Program-made: the position numbers and the translations under genes
Shown: positions 50,080-60,159 of the stretch, in pieces
Layout of the letters: the number at the start of each line of letters is the position of its first letter
Position numbering within the stretch: the first letter of the stretch is position 1
Assembly (NCBI RefSeq): GCF_007126775.1
Contig: NZ_SLAP01000021.1
Location: 1-64,000 of the forward strand
DNA from: Cecembia sp.
GTDB taxonomy: Bacteria; Bacteroidota; Bacteroidia; Cytophagales; Cyclobacteriaceae
DNA length: 64,000 bases
Direction of reading: 5' to 3'
Notes under the pieces: model-generated
Database searches by the model: none
The model's input: the letters and a program-made list of their open reading frames with translations, nothing else
Told to the model about the DNA's origin: nothing

Positions 50080-52026
50080 ATGGCGAATGTTATTGTCAAC
50101 AGGGTCAAAGAATTTCTCAAACGCTATCCTCCATTTAGCTTTCTGCATGAGGCTTCATTGGAAGAAGTGGCAGGGCAGGTTGAAGTGCGCTACATTTCCC
50201 AGAACGAATTTCTTTTCAAGCAGGGGGATGTTGCCCAACAATTTTTCTTTGTTCTCAAGGAAGGATCAGTCCATTTGACAGAAACAAAAGAAGAAAAAGA
50301 AAAAGTAGTAGAAGTATGTGATGAAGGGGACGTATTTGGCGTATTGGCCTTATTGGGGAAAAGACCCTACATCTTAAATGCCCAGGCCAAAGAAGACAGT
50401 TTAATTTATGCTATTCCTATAGAGATTTTTGAAAAGACCTTACATGAAAACAGTAGGGTTGCCTTATATTTTGCAGCAGGATTTGCTTCAGGACAGGTGG
50501 TTGTGAGGACTGACCTATCCCAATCCCAGAAAGCCAGAACTAGCTTTAAGGAAGTTTCAAGAGATACTGGCTTATTAATTTTTACAGGTCAATCAGATCT
50601 GAATTATTCTTCTCAGGTACTTACCTGTTCCCAAGGAACGGCCATCAGGGATGCCGTGGCCTCTATGGCGGAAAAAGGTGTGGGATCCATTGTCATCACA
50701 AATGCAAAAAAACATCCAGTAGGTATTCTTACAGACAAAGATTTAAGGAACAGGTTGATCGCCCAAAATAAAGGCTATGATACCGCTATTGATGAACTGA
50801 TGACTTCACCAGTGATCACCAAAAATAAAGACAGCCCTTTTTCAGACTTGTACCTGACCATGATCAAAAACAGGTTGCACCACCTCATTTTCACAGAAGA
50901 TGGTACTTCTGACAGCCCCATTACAGGCATTCTCTCTGACCATGATATACTACTTTCCCAGGGCAATAGTCCTGCGGTATTGATCAATGCCCTTTTGAAT
51001 ACCTGGGATGTATCTGAAATGGCCAAAATCAGAGACCGTGCTGAGCGCCTTTTAGAGTATTACCTTGAAAACGAAGTTTCCATAGACTTTGTGGCCAGTA
51101 TTATTTCAGAAATTAATGATACCATTATACGGAAAGCCGTACAAATGGCTTGCAAAAAACACGGCAATAATCACCCTGAAGCCGCTAAAGTCAAATTTTG
51201 CTTCCTTTCATTAGGCAGTGAAGGCAGGGAAGAACAATTGCTGAGAACTGACCTGGACAATGCCATTGTATTTGAAGATGTTCCGGCAGAAAAGTTAAAA
51301 ACTACGCAGGAATACATGCTGTTGATTGCCCAGGATGTAATAGAAACGCTTCTTACCTGTGGCTTCCAAGCCTGTCCTGCAGAAGTAATGGCCAATAATC
51401 CTAAATGGTGCCAACCCCTTTCAACTTGGAAAAACCTGTTCGCTGATTGGATACACAGTCCCAATCAGCAGGCTTTGATGAATGCCACCATTTTTTTTGA
51501 CTTTCGACCAATCATCGGCCAAAAAGCTTTAACTGAAGAATTATCCGAACACATTTTCAATGAAATATCTGCAAAGTCAATTTTCCTGAATTTCCTTGCA
51601 AAAAATGCACTCCTAAATCCCGCCCCATTGGGTTTTTTCAGAAACTTTATCGTAGAAAAATCAGGGGAGCAAAAAGATAAGTTTGATATCAAACTCAGGG
51701 CCATGATGCCTTTGGCAGATATTGCAAGGCTCATGGTACTTAGTCATCGTCTGGTAGGTATTAACAATACCTTTAAACGCTTTGAAAAATTAGCTGAAAT
51801 AGAGCCTAATTACCGAGAACTGATGTTGGAAGCTGGAAAAGCCTATGAAATCCTGATGCGCATGCGTGCCAGTGAAGGTTTACAGGCCGGAAATTCCGGC
51901 AGGTACATACAGCCTGAGAGGTTAGGAAAACTACAAAGGCAACTGCTAAAGAATGCTTTTGCACCCATAGATGAACTACAAAAGATCATCCGGGTAAGGT
52001 TTCAGTTAGATTATTTTGGAAGTTGA
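50080..52026 (+). CDS. cNMP-binding / CBS / DUF294 nucleotidyltransferase-like signalling protein
   Basis: cNMP-binding fold (FLFKQGDVAQQFFFVLKEGSVHL...GDVFGVLALLG), CBS pair (TDKDLRNRLIAQ; LSDHDILL), NTase motif LGSEGREEQLLRTDLDNAIVFED. Confidence 0.92.
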   Translation: MANVIVNRVKEFLKRYPPFSFLHEASLEEVAGQVEVRYISQNEFLFKQGDVAQQFFFVLKEGSVHLTETKEEKEKVVEVCDEGDVFGVLALLGKRPYILNAQAKEDSLIYAIPIEIFEKTLHENSRVALYFAAGFASGQVVVRTDLSQSQKARTSFKEVSRDTGLLIFTGQSDLNYSSQVLTCSQGTAIRDAVASMAEKGVGSIVITNAKKHPVGILTDKDLRNRLIAQNKGYDTAIDELMTSPVITKNKDSPFSDLYLTMIKNRLHHLIFTEDGTSDSPITGILSDHDILLSQGNSPAVLINALLNTWDVSEMAKIRDRAERLLEYYLENEVSIDFVASIISEINDTIIRKAVQMACKKHGNNHPEAAKVKFCFLSLGSEGREEQLLRTDLDNAIVFEDVPAEKLKTTQEYMLLIAQDVIETLLTCGFQACPAEVMANNPKWCQPLSTWKNLFADWIHSPNQQALMNATIFFDFRPIIGQKALTEELSEHIFNEISAKSIFLNFLAKNALLNPAPLGFFRNFIVEKSGEQKDKFDIKLRAMMPLADIARLMVLSHRLVGINNTFKRFEKLAEIEPNYRELMLEAGKAYEILMRMRASEGLQAGNSGRYIQPERLGKLQRQLLKNAFAPIDELQKIIRVRFQLDYFGS

Positions 52027-52702
52027 TATGGGTTTTTTCGATTTCTTAAGACCAAAGCCAATCCCCAAAGCCACTTTTGTAACGGCTTATGAAGGTCTTT
52101 TTGAAAAGAAGATTCCTGCTGTTAGACCCATATCCCAATTGAATTTTGTGGTATTGGATACTGAAACAACGGGACTCAACCCCAAAATGGATTATATCAT
52201 TTCCTTTGGAGGCATCAAATTGAGCCATTTTTCTATTCCAGTCCGTAACTGTAAAGAAATGTACCTCAAAGTTCCCATAAAAAATGCGGAGGCCATTCAA
52301 GTGCATGAACTTATTCGTACCAAAGATCCGGTAGCGCTGAGGGATTTTGCAAGGGAATTTTTAGAATTTATTGGACCGCACATCCTCGTGGGACATCATG
52401 TCGGATTTGATTTGGCGATGTTGGAAAAAGCTTTAAGACCATTTGGATTGAAAAAGTTACAAAACCCTGTCCTGGATACACAGTACTTTGCAATGCGCTT
52501 AGAGAAAGGCATTCAATACGATCCCAGTATGGGAAAACCAGGTGAGTTTACATTAGACAGTCTTTGTGAGCGGTATGGCATTACTTTGGACGATAGACAT
52601 ACAGCGGCTGGCGATGCCTTCCTCACTGCACAATTGCTGATGAAACTCCTGAAGTTGGCCGAAAAAAAGGGAATCAAAGATTTTGGGAGCTTATTCCGCT
52701 AA
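52016..52702 (+). CDS. DEDDh 3'-5' exonuclease (DnaQ-like)
   Basis: FVVLDTETTGLNPKMDYIISFG; HILVGHHVGFDLAML; RHTAAGDAFLTAQLLMKL; overlaps DUF294 gene by 11 nt. Confidence 0.93.
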   Translation: MEVDMGFFDFLRPKPIPKATFVTAYEGLFEKKIPAVRPISQLNFVVLDTETTGLNPKMDYIISFGGIKLSHFSIPVRNCKEMYLKVPIKNAEAIQVHELIRTKDPVALRDFAREFLEFIGPHILVGHHVGFDLAMLEKALRPFGLKKLQNPVLDTQYFAMRLEKGIQYDPSMGKPGEFTLDSLCERYGITLDDRHTAAGDAFLTAQLLMKLLKLAEKKGIKDFGSLFR

Positions 52703-52722
52703 AAAAGTTTATCAGATTTATC

Positions 52723-53988
52723 TTATATTAATCCCGCTTCTTCTGTCATCTCCTTGGATCTCCAACCAAAAATCAGCACTACAAAAAAACATGAAAATGG
52801 TACCCAAAAGGACAACGCTATGCTTCCGGTAAAATCAGATACCAATCCCTGAATAGAAGTTAGTACAGCACCCCCCAAAATGGCCATCACCAGTCCGGAT
52901 CCTCCCAACTTTGTATCTTTCCCTAAGCCCCTAATTGATAAGCCATAAATGGTCGGGAACATCAAAGACATGCACAGAGAAATCAGGACCAAGCTAACCA
53001 CACCAGGCATACCCCCGCTGTAAATTACGGATAAGCAAAGCAGCATGGCCAAAACCGCAAAGAAAACCAAAAGCTTTTTTGGAACAAAGAACCCCATCAA
53101 ATAGGTATTGATAAAACGGGTAACCATAAAAAGAACAATTGCATAAAGGTAGTAGGTAGCTGCCTCTGCTTCATTCAGACCCAATTCCAGCATTACATAG
53201 CGGATAGTAAATGACCAGACACCGATTTGGGCGCCAACATAAAAAAATTGGGCAATTACCCCTGTACGATAATTTTGATTGGCCATCAATCTACGAAACC
53301 CACTTTTCAATTGAAGTTCTTTTCCGGTATCCTTCCCATCGGGCATTTTCAAATAATAAATAATCAGCCAAATAAGTAGCATGACCAAGGCAATACCTAC
53401 GTAAGGCCCCATAACAGCCGATAATTCTGCCTTTTGTATTTCAAATAGTGCTGCACTATCCATGGAAGCCCGTTCTTCGGCAGATGCCTGGTTCAAATGG
53501 GATAGTATAAAATATTTACTCAACAATACCCCCATAATGGAACCGATAGGATTAAAAGACTGGGCCAAATTAAGCCTCCTAACCGCAGAGTTCAGGGGAC
53601 CCAATTCAAAAATATAGGGGTTAGCCGTAGTTTCAAGGACTGCCAAGCCCCCTGCAAAAATGAAAAGGGCAAAAAGAAAATGCCCGTATACCATACTGAT
53701 ACTGGCCGGATAAAACAATAAGGCACCCATTACCGCCAGACCCAATCCAATGAGAATCCCAGACTTATACGAATACTTCTTGATCAAAATGGCAGAAGGA
53801 ATGGCAAGGCAAAAATATGAGCCATAAAAGGCTATTTGAATCCAAGATGTCTGAAAATCAGACATACTCATGATTTTTTTAAAGGCCGCCAATAGCGTAT
53901 CCGTCATGTTATTGGCCAATCCCCAGAGGAAAAAGAGGGAAGTAATCAGGACAAAAGCCAATCTTTGGGAAGGGATTATTTTCTTCAC
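52723..53988 (-). CDS. FucP-like sugar MFS transporter
   Basis: LFFLWGLANNMTDTLLAAFKKIMSMSDFQTSWIQIAFYGSYF; AGGLAVLETTANPYIFELG; RLNLAQSFNPIGSIMG. Confidence 0.92.
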   Translation of the reverse strand: MKKIIPSQRLAFVLITSLFFLWGLANNMTDTLLAAFKKIMSMSDFQTSWIQIAFYGSYFCLAIPSAILIKKYSYKSGILIGLGLAVMGALLFYPASISMVYGHFLFALFIFAGGLAVLETTANPYIFELGPLNSAVRRLNLAQSFNPIGSIMGVLLSKYFILSHLNQASAEERASMDSAALFEIQKAELSAVMGPYVGIALVMLLIWLIIYYLKMPDGKDTGKELQLKSGFRRLMANQNYRTGVIAQFFYVGAQIGVWSFTIRYVMLELGLNEAEAATYYLYAIVLFMVTRFINTYLMGFFVPKKLLVFFAVLAMLLCLSVIYSGGMPGVVSLVLISLCMSLMFPTIYGLSIRGLGKDTKLGGSGLVMAILGGAVLTSIQGLVSDFTGSIALSFWVPFSCFFVVLIFGWRSKEMTEEAGLI

Positions 53989-54140
53989 AGCGTGTTTAGG
54001 TGTTAAGACCAGCTTAAGTTATACCAAAATATCATTCCCTCAAAACACTTTCTATAGATCAGGCATTTTGCTAAAACAGAGAAATGTATCGGTAAGATTA
54101 TTCCCATATTGTTTATATTTAAGGGAAAACCTTTTTAGCA

Positions 54141-55277
54141 ATGACAGCAGCATTAAAATTTCACGCACAACAACCCTTCAAAACAAAACGTATCGGCAAG
54201 TATTTCTCACTGTTCATTCTACTTGGAATTTGGTTTATTCCAAATACAATGGCTCAAGAAGAAAAAGCAGCCAAAGCCATAGAAAATGCAAGTTCCAAGG
54301 GTTTTTCCGGAGTTTTGCTTTTGGCAAAAGATGGAGAGGTGATTTTTGAAAAAGCTACTGGATACCGCTCTTTTGAAAAAGAGATCCCTTTAAAACCTAC
54401 TGACATTTTCGAAATGGCTTCCATCTCCAAACAATTTACAGCCATGATGGTAATGATCTGTGCTGAAAAAGGATTGTTGGGCTATGATGATTTGTTACAA
54501 GAGTACCTGGAAACGCCCTACTCAGGCATTACTATCCGTCAACTGCTTACCCATACCAATGGCCTACCGGATTATCAGGAAGTAATGGACAAGCATTGGG
54601 ATAAAAGTAAAGTTGCTGATAATGCAGCCATTTTGGAATATTTAAGTATTTATCAACCTCCTATATTGGCCCAACCTGGAGAGCAATACGAATACAGTAA
54701 TACTGCCTATGTTTTTCTAGCCAGTATAGTGGAAAAGGTAACTGGTAGGGATTTTATCGAAATATCAAGGGAATGGATATTTAAGCCATTGGGAATGAGT
54801 TCCACAGATATCCGGACCTTGGAGGAAAAGTCTCAGGTAAGCCATTTTGCTGCTGGCCATCTGAAAGATGATCAGGGAAACTATATCAATGCTAACAAAT
54901 TCCATGCATTTGATTATACGGTATGGCTGGGCAACAGAAAAGGGCCCGGAAGAGTAAGCAGTACAGTGAGCGATCTGCTAAAATGGGACCAGGCACTTTA
55001 CACAGAAAAGTTGATTAGCAAGGCAAGTCTGGAAGAAGCATTTAGTCCAATGACCTTGCAGGATGGCAGTCTAAGCCAATATGGATTTGGCTGGGATTTA
55101 GACTTAGCGTCAGAATGGGGCAGTATTGTGTCTCATACTGGGGACAATCCTGGCTACAAAACCATCATCGTGCGGTTTATTGACCAAAATAAAACCCTGA
55201 TTATATTGAATAACAATGCCCATGAAGCCATGGACGAATTGATCAAGAGCTGCATGGAGGCTTTGGGGAATTGGTGA
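54141..55277 (+). CDS. serine hydrolase (class C beta-lactamase-like family)
   Basis: SISKQFTAMMVMI (SxxK), YSNTAYVFLA (YxN), ending HTGDNPGYKTIIVRF (HxG). Confidence 0.9.
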   Translation: MTAALKFHAQQPFKTKRIGKYFSLFILLGIWFIPNTMAQEEKAAKAIENASSKGFSGVLLLAKDGEVIFEKATGYRSFEKEIPLKPTDIFEMASISKQFTAMMVMICAEKGLLGYDDLLQEYLETPYSGITIRQLLTHTNGLPDYQEVMDKHWDKSKVADNAAILEYLSIYQPPILAQPGEQYEYSNTAYVFLASIVEKVTGRDFIEISREWIFKPLGMSSTDIRTLEEKSQVSHFAAGHLKDDQGNYINANKFHAFDYTVWLGNRKGPGRVSSTVSDLLKWDQALYTEKLISKASLEEAFSPMTLQDGSLSQYGFGWDLDLASEWGSIVSHTGDNPGYKTIIVRFIDQNKTLIILNNNAHEAMDELIKSCMEALGNW

Positions 55278-55573
55278 TTCCAAAAATTGAAAATTTCTAC
55301 CTGCCTCCATACGTTTTTCCGGCATAGTAAAAGAAATTAAGGGAGATATTCGGAAATTTAAAATTTTTCCACTTTATTCGAATTTATATACTAATTCTAC
55401 TTTTAGATACACTTTTTTGAATTTTTTATAATTATTCAAGAATAAATTAAATTATTTTTAACGGTGTTTAAAAAATTTACATCGAACAATCAGAACACAA
55501 ATACCTTTTGGCTTGCGGTATCACCCACTAAAGCACTGATTTTTATCCATTCATGTCTTCCTGGTAAAAAAGT

Positions 55574-56347
55574 TTAACTTTTAGCCAAAACACCCCCATC
55601 AATGGTAAACGCAGAACCTGTGATCCAGGAAGAATCGGCTGATACAAGAAACAAACAAAGATTGGCAACATCTTCAGGCTGGCCCAAACGCTGCAGGAGG
55701 GTATTTTTACCGGCATTTTCCACAGCTTTAGCAGGATCTGGAAAAGCAGAAGCAGAAGCATGGATGAAAGGTGTATCCACAGGGCCCGGACAAATGCTGT
55801 TGACACGTATACTTGGCCCATATTCCACAGCTGACTGTTTGGAGAATGCGAGTAAAGCAGCCTTTGAAGAACAATAAGCCGGATGGTTGGGAAATGATTT
55901 GTATGCAGCAATAGAGGTATTGATCACCACACTGGCTGAGGGCCTTTTAAGTAATTCTGGGATGGCAAACTTCAACAAGAAAAATACCGCATCCACGTTC
56001 ACTGCGAAGGTTTTTCGCCATAGGGAAGGCTCTAATTCTGTAATGGCCCCTAATCCAAGCATTCCGGCGTGGAAAACAACACCATCTAGTTTGCCAAAAT
56101 ACTGCAAAGCAGCTTCTACCAAAGCTTGATTGTATTTGAATTCTGCCACATCTCCTGGAATAAAAATGGCCTTGCCTCCTATCGCTTCAATTTCGGAAAC
56201 CATTTTATTGCCCCTATCCAAATTTCTACCACTGAGCACCAATTCAGCCCCTTCTTTGGCAAAAAGAAGTGCTGTGGCTTTCCCCATTCCACTGCTAGCA
56301 CCAGTGATGATAAAGGTTTTCCCTTGTAACTTTTTTTCTGTTCCCAT
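55574..56347 (-). CDS. SDR family NAD(P)-dependent oxidoreductase
   Basis: FIITGASSGMGKATALLF; YCSSKAALLAFSKQ; ITGSAFTIDGG. Confidence 0.93.
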   Translation of the reverse strand: MGTEKKLQGKTFIITGASSGMGKATALLFAKEGAELVLSGRNLDRGNKMVSEIEAIGGKAIFIPGDVAEFKYNQALVEAALQYFGKLDGVVFHAGMLGLGAITELEPSLWRKTFAVNVDAVFFLLKFAIPELLKRPSASVVINTSIAAYKSFPNHPAYCSSKAALLAFSKQSAVEYGPSIRVNSICPGPVDTPFIHASASAFPDPAKAVENAGKNTLLQRLGQPEDVANLCLFLVSADSSWITGSAFTIDGGVLAKS

Positions 56348-56518
56348 TAATCACCAAAATAAGCTATATCTAAAATTTCAAGGGTAATATTTGTCAATTT
56401 TATTTATTCTCAAAACTTGCACTCATTTAATTCGATTAAAAAGCACATTAAATTCTGAAATTCATTAGATTTATTGGTGAAAGGATTTTTGGTCAATTTC
56501 AATTAACCCAGTGTACCT

Positions 56519-58324
56519 ATGAAACCTACCAATACCCAAAATCCGGAATATTACCATAAAGTGGTGGATTGCCAATATGCCTGCCCAGCCCATACACCTG
56601 TTCCGGAATATATTCGCCTGATTGCTGCTGAGAAATATACAGAAGCCTACATGGTCAATTGGGAGTCCAATGTCTTCCCAGGCATACTGGGAAGAACCTG
56701 TGACCGTCCCTGCGAACCTGCATGCCGCCGTGTAAGGGTAGAAGAAGAACCTGTGGCCATATGCAGGCTCAAGCGGGTGGCCGCTGATAACAAAGGCGAT
56801 GTCAAGCAATATATGCCTCAGGGACCATTTACTCCAAATGGCAAAAAAGTTTGTCTTATCGGTGGAGGGCCTGCTTCTTTAACTGTAGCCCGGGATTTAG
56901 CACCTTTAGGCTATGAAATCCATCTCTATGATGAACAGATTGCCGGAGGGGGTATGATGAGAAGTCAGATTCCTTCTTTTAGACTTCCCGAAGAAGTTTT
57001 GAATGAGGAAGTCAACTATATTTTGGATATGGGTATCCAAACCCAGTTTTTAACCTATGTAGATAGCCTAAAATCTATCCTTTCCAAAAATTATGATGCT
57101 GTTTTTGTGGGAACCGGTGCTCCAAAAGGCCGAGATCTTCCCAAATTACCGGGGAGAAAAGAGGGGGATAAATTTATCCATATAGGCATAGAATGGTTGG
57201 CCGGTGTAGCCTTTGAACATAACAAATCCATTGGCAAAAGGGTCATTGTACTCGGTGGGGGAAATACGGCGATGGACTGCTGTCGAACTTCCCGAAGACT
57301 GGGTGGAAAGGAAGTCAAAGTGGTAGTCAGAAGTCCATTTGAAGACATGAAAGCTTCACCTTGGGAAAAAGAAGATGCGCTCCATGAAGACATTCAGATC
57401 ATTGATAATCACGTTCCTTTAAGTTTTGAAGTCCTGAATGGCAAACTTATCGGAATGAAATTCCAAAAAGTCAAGGCCTTGTATGATGAAAATGGAAAAA
57501 GGTCTTTATTGCCTACAGGAGAATCCGATGTTTTAATAGAAGCAGATGAGGTATTGATAGCCATAGGCCAAGAAAATAGCTTCCCTTGGATTGAAAGAGA
57601 CTTGGGATTGGAATTCGATCAATGGAATATGCCTGTAGTGGACAAGCTAACCTTTCAATCCACCCATCCCAAAGTCTTTTTTGGTGGAGATGCTGCCTTT
57701 GGCCCTGAAAATGTCATCACAGCTGTAGCCCATGGTCATCAGGCTGCGGTATCTATCCATCTTTTTTGTGAAGGTAAAAACCTCAGAGAAAGACCTTCTC
57801 CATATACCAATCTGGTGAGCCAAAAAATGGGTATCCATGAATGGAGTTATGACAGTGGTATTGCCATAGACCAACGCTTTGTAGTCCCCCAAGCAGAAAA
57901 GGCAATTACCTTAAAAGACCGCAAAAAGGAAGTGGAATTAGGATTTGATGTGCAGACTGCATTCAAGGAGACCCAACGCTGTCTCAATTGTGATGTGCAG
58001 ACAGTTTTTACCGCTGACCGTTGTATCGAATGCGATGCCTGCATGGATGTATGCCCTACCTCTTGCATCACTTTTACTGCAAATGCAGAAGAACCTGAGT
58101 TGAGGCAAAAACTTCTGGTCCCTGCAGAAAATCATACACAGGACTTATTGGTATCCGAGGGATTAAAAACAGGCCGGGTGATGGTGAAAGATGAGGATGT
58201 CTGTCTCCATTGTGGCCTTTGTGCAGAGCGTTGCCCTACTTCTGCCTGGGACATGCAGAAGTTTCTTTACTCCGTTACCAAAGCTTATCAGATGCCTGAA
58301 CCCTTACCCCAGATATCCAAATGA
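56519..58324 (+). CDS. GltD-like FAD/NAD(P) oxidoreductase with C-terminal 4Fe-4S ferredoxin domains
   Basis: N-terminal CQYACPAHTPVPEYI...GRTCDRPCEPACRR; KVCLIGGGPASLTVARDLA; VIVLGGGNTAMDCCRTSRR; CIECDACMDVCPTSC and CLHCGLCAERCP. Confidence 0.92.
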   Translation: MKPTNTQNPEYYHKVVDCQYACPAHTPVPEYIRLIAAEKYTEAYMVNWESNVFPGILGRTCDRPCEPACRRVRVEEEPVAICRLKRVAADNKGDVKQYMPQGPFTPNGKKVCLIGGGPASLTVARDLAPLGYEIHLYDEQIAGGGMMRSQIPSFRLPEEVLNEEVNYILDMGIQTQFLTYVDSLKSILSKNYDAVFVGTGAPKGRDLPKLPGRKEGDKFIHIGIEWLAGVAFEHNKSIGKRVIVLGGGNTAMDCCRTSRRLGGKEVKVVVRSPFEDMKASPWEKEDALHEDIQIIDNHVPLSFEVLNGKLIGMKFQKVKALYDENGKRSLLPTGESDVLIEADEVLIAIGQENSFPWIERDLGLEFDQWNMPVVDKLTFQSTHPKVFFGGDAAFGPENVITAVAHGHQAAVSIHLFCEGKNLRERPSPYTNLVSQKMGIHEWSYDSGIAIDQRFVVPQAEKAITLKDRKKEVELGFDVQTAFKETQRCLNCDVQTVFTADRCIECDACMDVCPTSCITFTANAEEPELRQKLLVPAENHTQDLLVSEGLKTGRVMVKDEDVCLHCGLCAERCPTSAWDMQKFLYSVTKAYQMPEPLPQISK

Positions 58325-60159
58325 AGCAAGCAATCAATGATTTTATCGTCCGGTTTGCAAATGTAAACGGAACAGGTTCAGCCAGTGCCAACTTCCTCTT
58401 TGCAAAAACCATTTTCAGAATGGGCATTCCTGTAACCCCCAAAAATATATTCCCTTCCAATATACAGGGGCTGCCCACTTGGTATGAGGTCAGGGTAAGT
58501 GAAAAAGGATATTTGGGGAGGAGGGAAGGCATTGACTTGATGGTATCTGTCAATCCACAGAGCATGGCACAGGATATTAAAAATATTAAACCAGGCGGCT
58601 TTTTCATGTATGACAGCACCAAAAAGCTCCCCAATGAATACCTTAGGGAAGATGTTCATTACTTGGGTGTTCCGATGATGGAAATGTCCAATGAAGCATT
58701 TACTGATCCCAGAAAGCGACAGCTCTTAAAAAACATTATCTATGTAGGGGCATTGGCCAAACTTCTAAAAATGGATGTTGCGGCTATCAATCAACTGGTC
58801 AAGGAGCAGTTTGAAGGGAAGTCCCAATTGATTCAAGCAAATATGGCCGCTTTACAACTGGGGCTGGATTACGCAGAAAAACACTTCAAATTTCCCCTGC
58901 CTTTTCATCTCGCAAAAAGAGATCTCATTGGTGATAAAATACTTATAGACGGAAATACAGCTTGTGGACTTGGTGCAGTATATGGGGGTGCGACAGTAAT
59001 GGCCTGGTATCCCATCACCCCATCTACCTCAGTGGCAGAAGCATTTGAACATTATTGTCAGGAATACCGGGTAGATCCGGCAACAGGAGAAAACAAATTC
59101 GCCATAATTCAAGCCGAAGATGAACTTGCCGCCATGGGCATGGTCATCGGGGCAAGTTGGAACGGTGCCAGGGCCTTCACGGCTACCAGTGGCCCCGGTG
59201 TATCCTTAATGAACGAGTTTTTGGGACTTGCCTATTTTGCTGAAGTGCCTGCTGTATTGATAGACGTACAAAGGGCAGGTCCAAGTACCGGTATGCCAAC
59301 GAGGACACAGCAACCCGACCTGCTCTTGGCTGCATATGCATCTCATGGCGATACCAAACATGTTCTTTTACTTCCTTCCACACCTAGAGAATGTTTTGAC
59401 TTAACCGCCTTAAGTTTTGACCTGGCGGAAAGACTTCAAACTCCCATTATGGTCATGACGGACTTGGATTTGGGTATGAATGACCATATTTCTGAACCTT
59501 TCCATTGGGAAGATGAAAGGGAATACGATAGGGGAAAAGTATTGAATGCGGAAGAACTGGATCATATAGGGAAATTTGGCAGGTACCTGGATATGGATGG
59601 AGATGGCATCCCTAGCCGTACTTATCCAGGAACCCATCCTACAAAGGGGGCCTTTTTTACACGGGGTACCTCCAAAGATGAGTATGCAGCCTATACAGAA
59701 GACGGAGCTGCTTACAAAAGAAATATGGACAGGTTATTGAAAAAATGGGATACCGCCAAATCCCTTGTTCCTAAGGCACAAATCTATCAGGAAAAAAACA
59801 AATCTGAAATTGGAATGATGTTCTTTGGCACTTCCCAGTTTTCTGCCGAAGAGGCCAAAGACCTGTTGGCAGAGGAAGGTTTGCATTTAGATGCTATCCG
59901 CATTAAAGCTTTCCCCTTTGGGGAAGAAGTGGGAGAATTTATCAATTCTCATCGCATAGTTTTCGTAATCGAACAAAACAGAGATGCACAAATGCGAAAA
60001 ATGATCATGATGGAAACGGATACTGCCCCTTCCAAATTGGCTCCGGTTCTCAACTTTGACGGCATGCCGATCACTGCTGACACCATCAAAAGCGAGATTA
60101 TCCAGTATTTAATATTAGAAAAAGAACAGGATCATGAGTTATCTAAAACCACTGTTTAA
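58321..60159 (+). CDS. korA: 2-oxoacid:acceptor oxidoreductase, fused gamma-alpha subunit (KorA-like)
   Basis: GTGSASANFLFAKTIFRMGIPVTPKNIFPSNIQGLPTWYEVRVSEKGYLG; DGNTACGLGAVYGGATVMAWYPITPSTSVAEAFE; ATSGPGVSLMNEFLGLA. Confidence 0.92.
   Translation: MKQAINDFIVRFANVNGTGSASANFLFAKTIFRMGIPVTPKNIFPSNIQGLPTWYEVRVSEKGYLGRREGIDLMVSVNPQSMAQDIKNIKPGGFFMYDSTKKLPNEYLREDVHYLGVPMMEMSNEAFTDPRKRQLLKNIIYVGALAKLLKMDVAAINQLVKEQFEGKSQLIQANMAALQLGLDYAEKHFKFPLPFHLAKRDLIGDKILIDGNTACGLGAVYGGATVMAWYPITPSTSVAEAFEHYCQEYRVDPATGENKFAIIQAEDELAAMGMVIGASWNGARAFTATSGPGVSLMNEFLGLAYFAEVPAVLIDVQRAGPSTGMPTRTQQPDLLLAAYASHGDTKHVLLLPSTPRECFDLTALSFDLAERLQTPIMVMTDLDLGMNDHISEPFHWEDEREYDRGKVLNAEELDHIGKFGRYLDMDGDGIPSRTYPGTHPTKGAFFTRGTSKDEYAAYTEDGAAYKRNMDRLLKKWDTAKSLVPKAQIYQEKNKSEIGMMFFGTSQFSAEEAKDLLAEEGLHLDAIRIKAFPFGEEVGEFINSHRIVFVIEQNRDAQMRKMIMMETDTAPSKLAPVLNFDGMPITADTIKSEIIQYLILEKEQDHELSKTTV

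Noticed and set aside
50280-50315. A/G-rich low-complexity tract
   Set aside because: Coding for ETKEEKEKVVE inside the DUF294 protein; no independent signal.
55543-55911. 122-aa minus-strand ORF in the ORF track
   Set aside because: Overlaps the SDR gene (55574-56347, same strand, other frame) that has full family motifs; alternative frame looks random.
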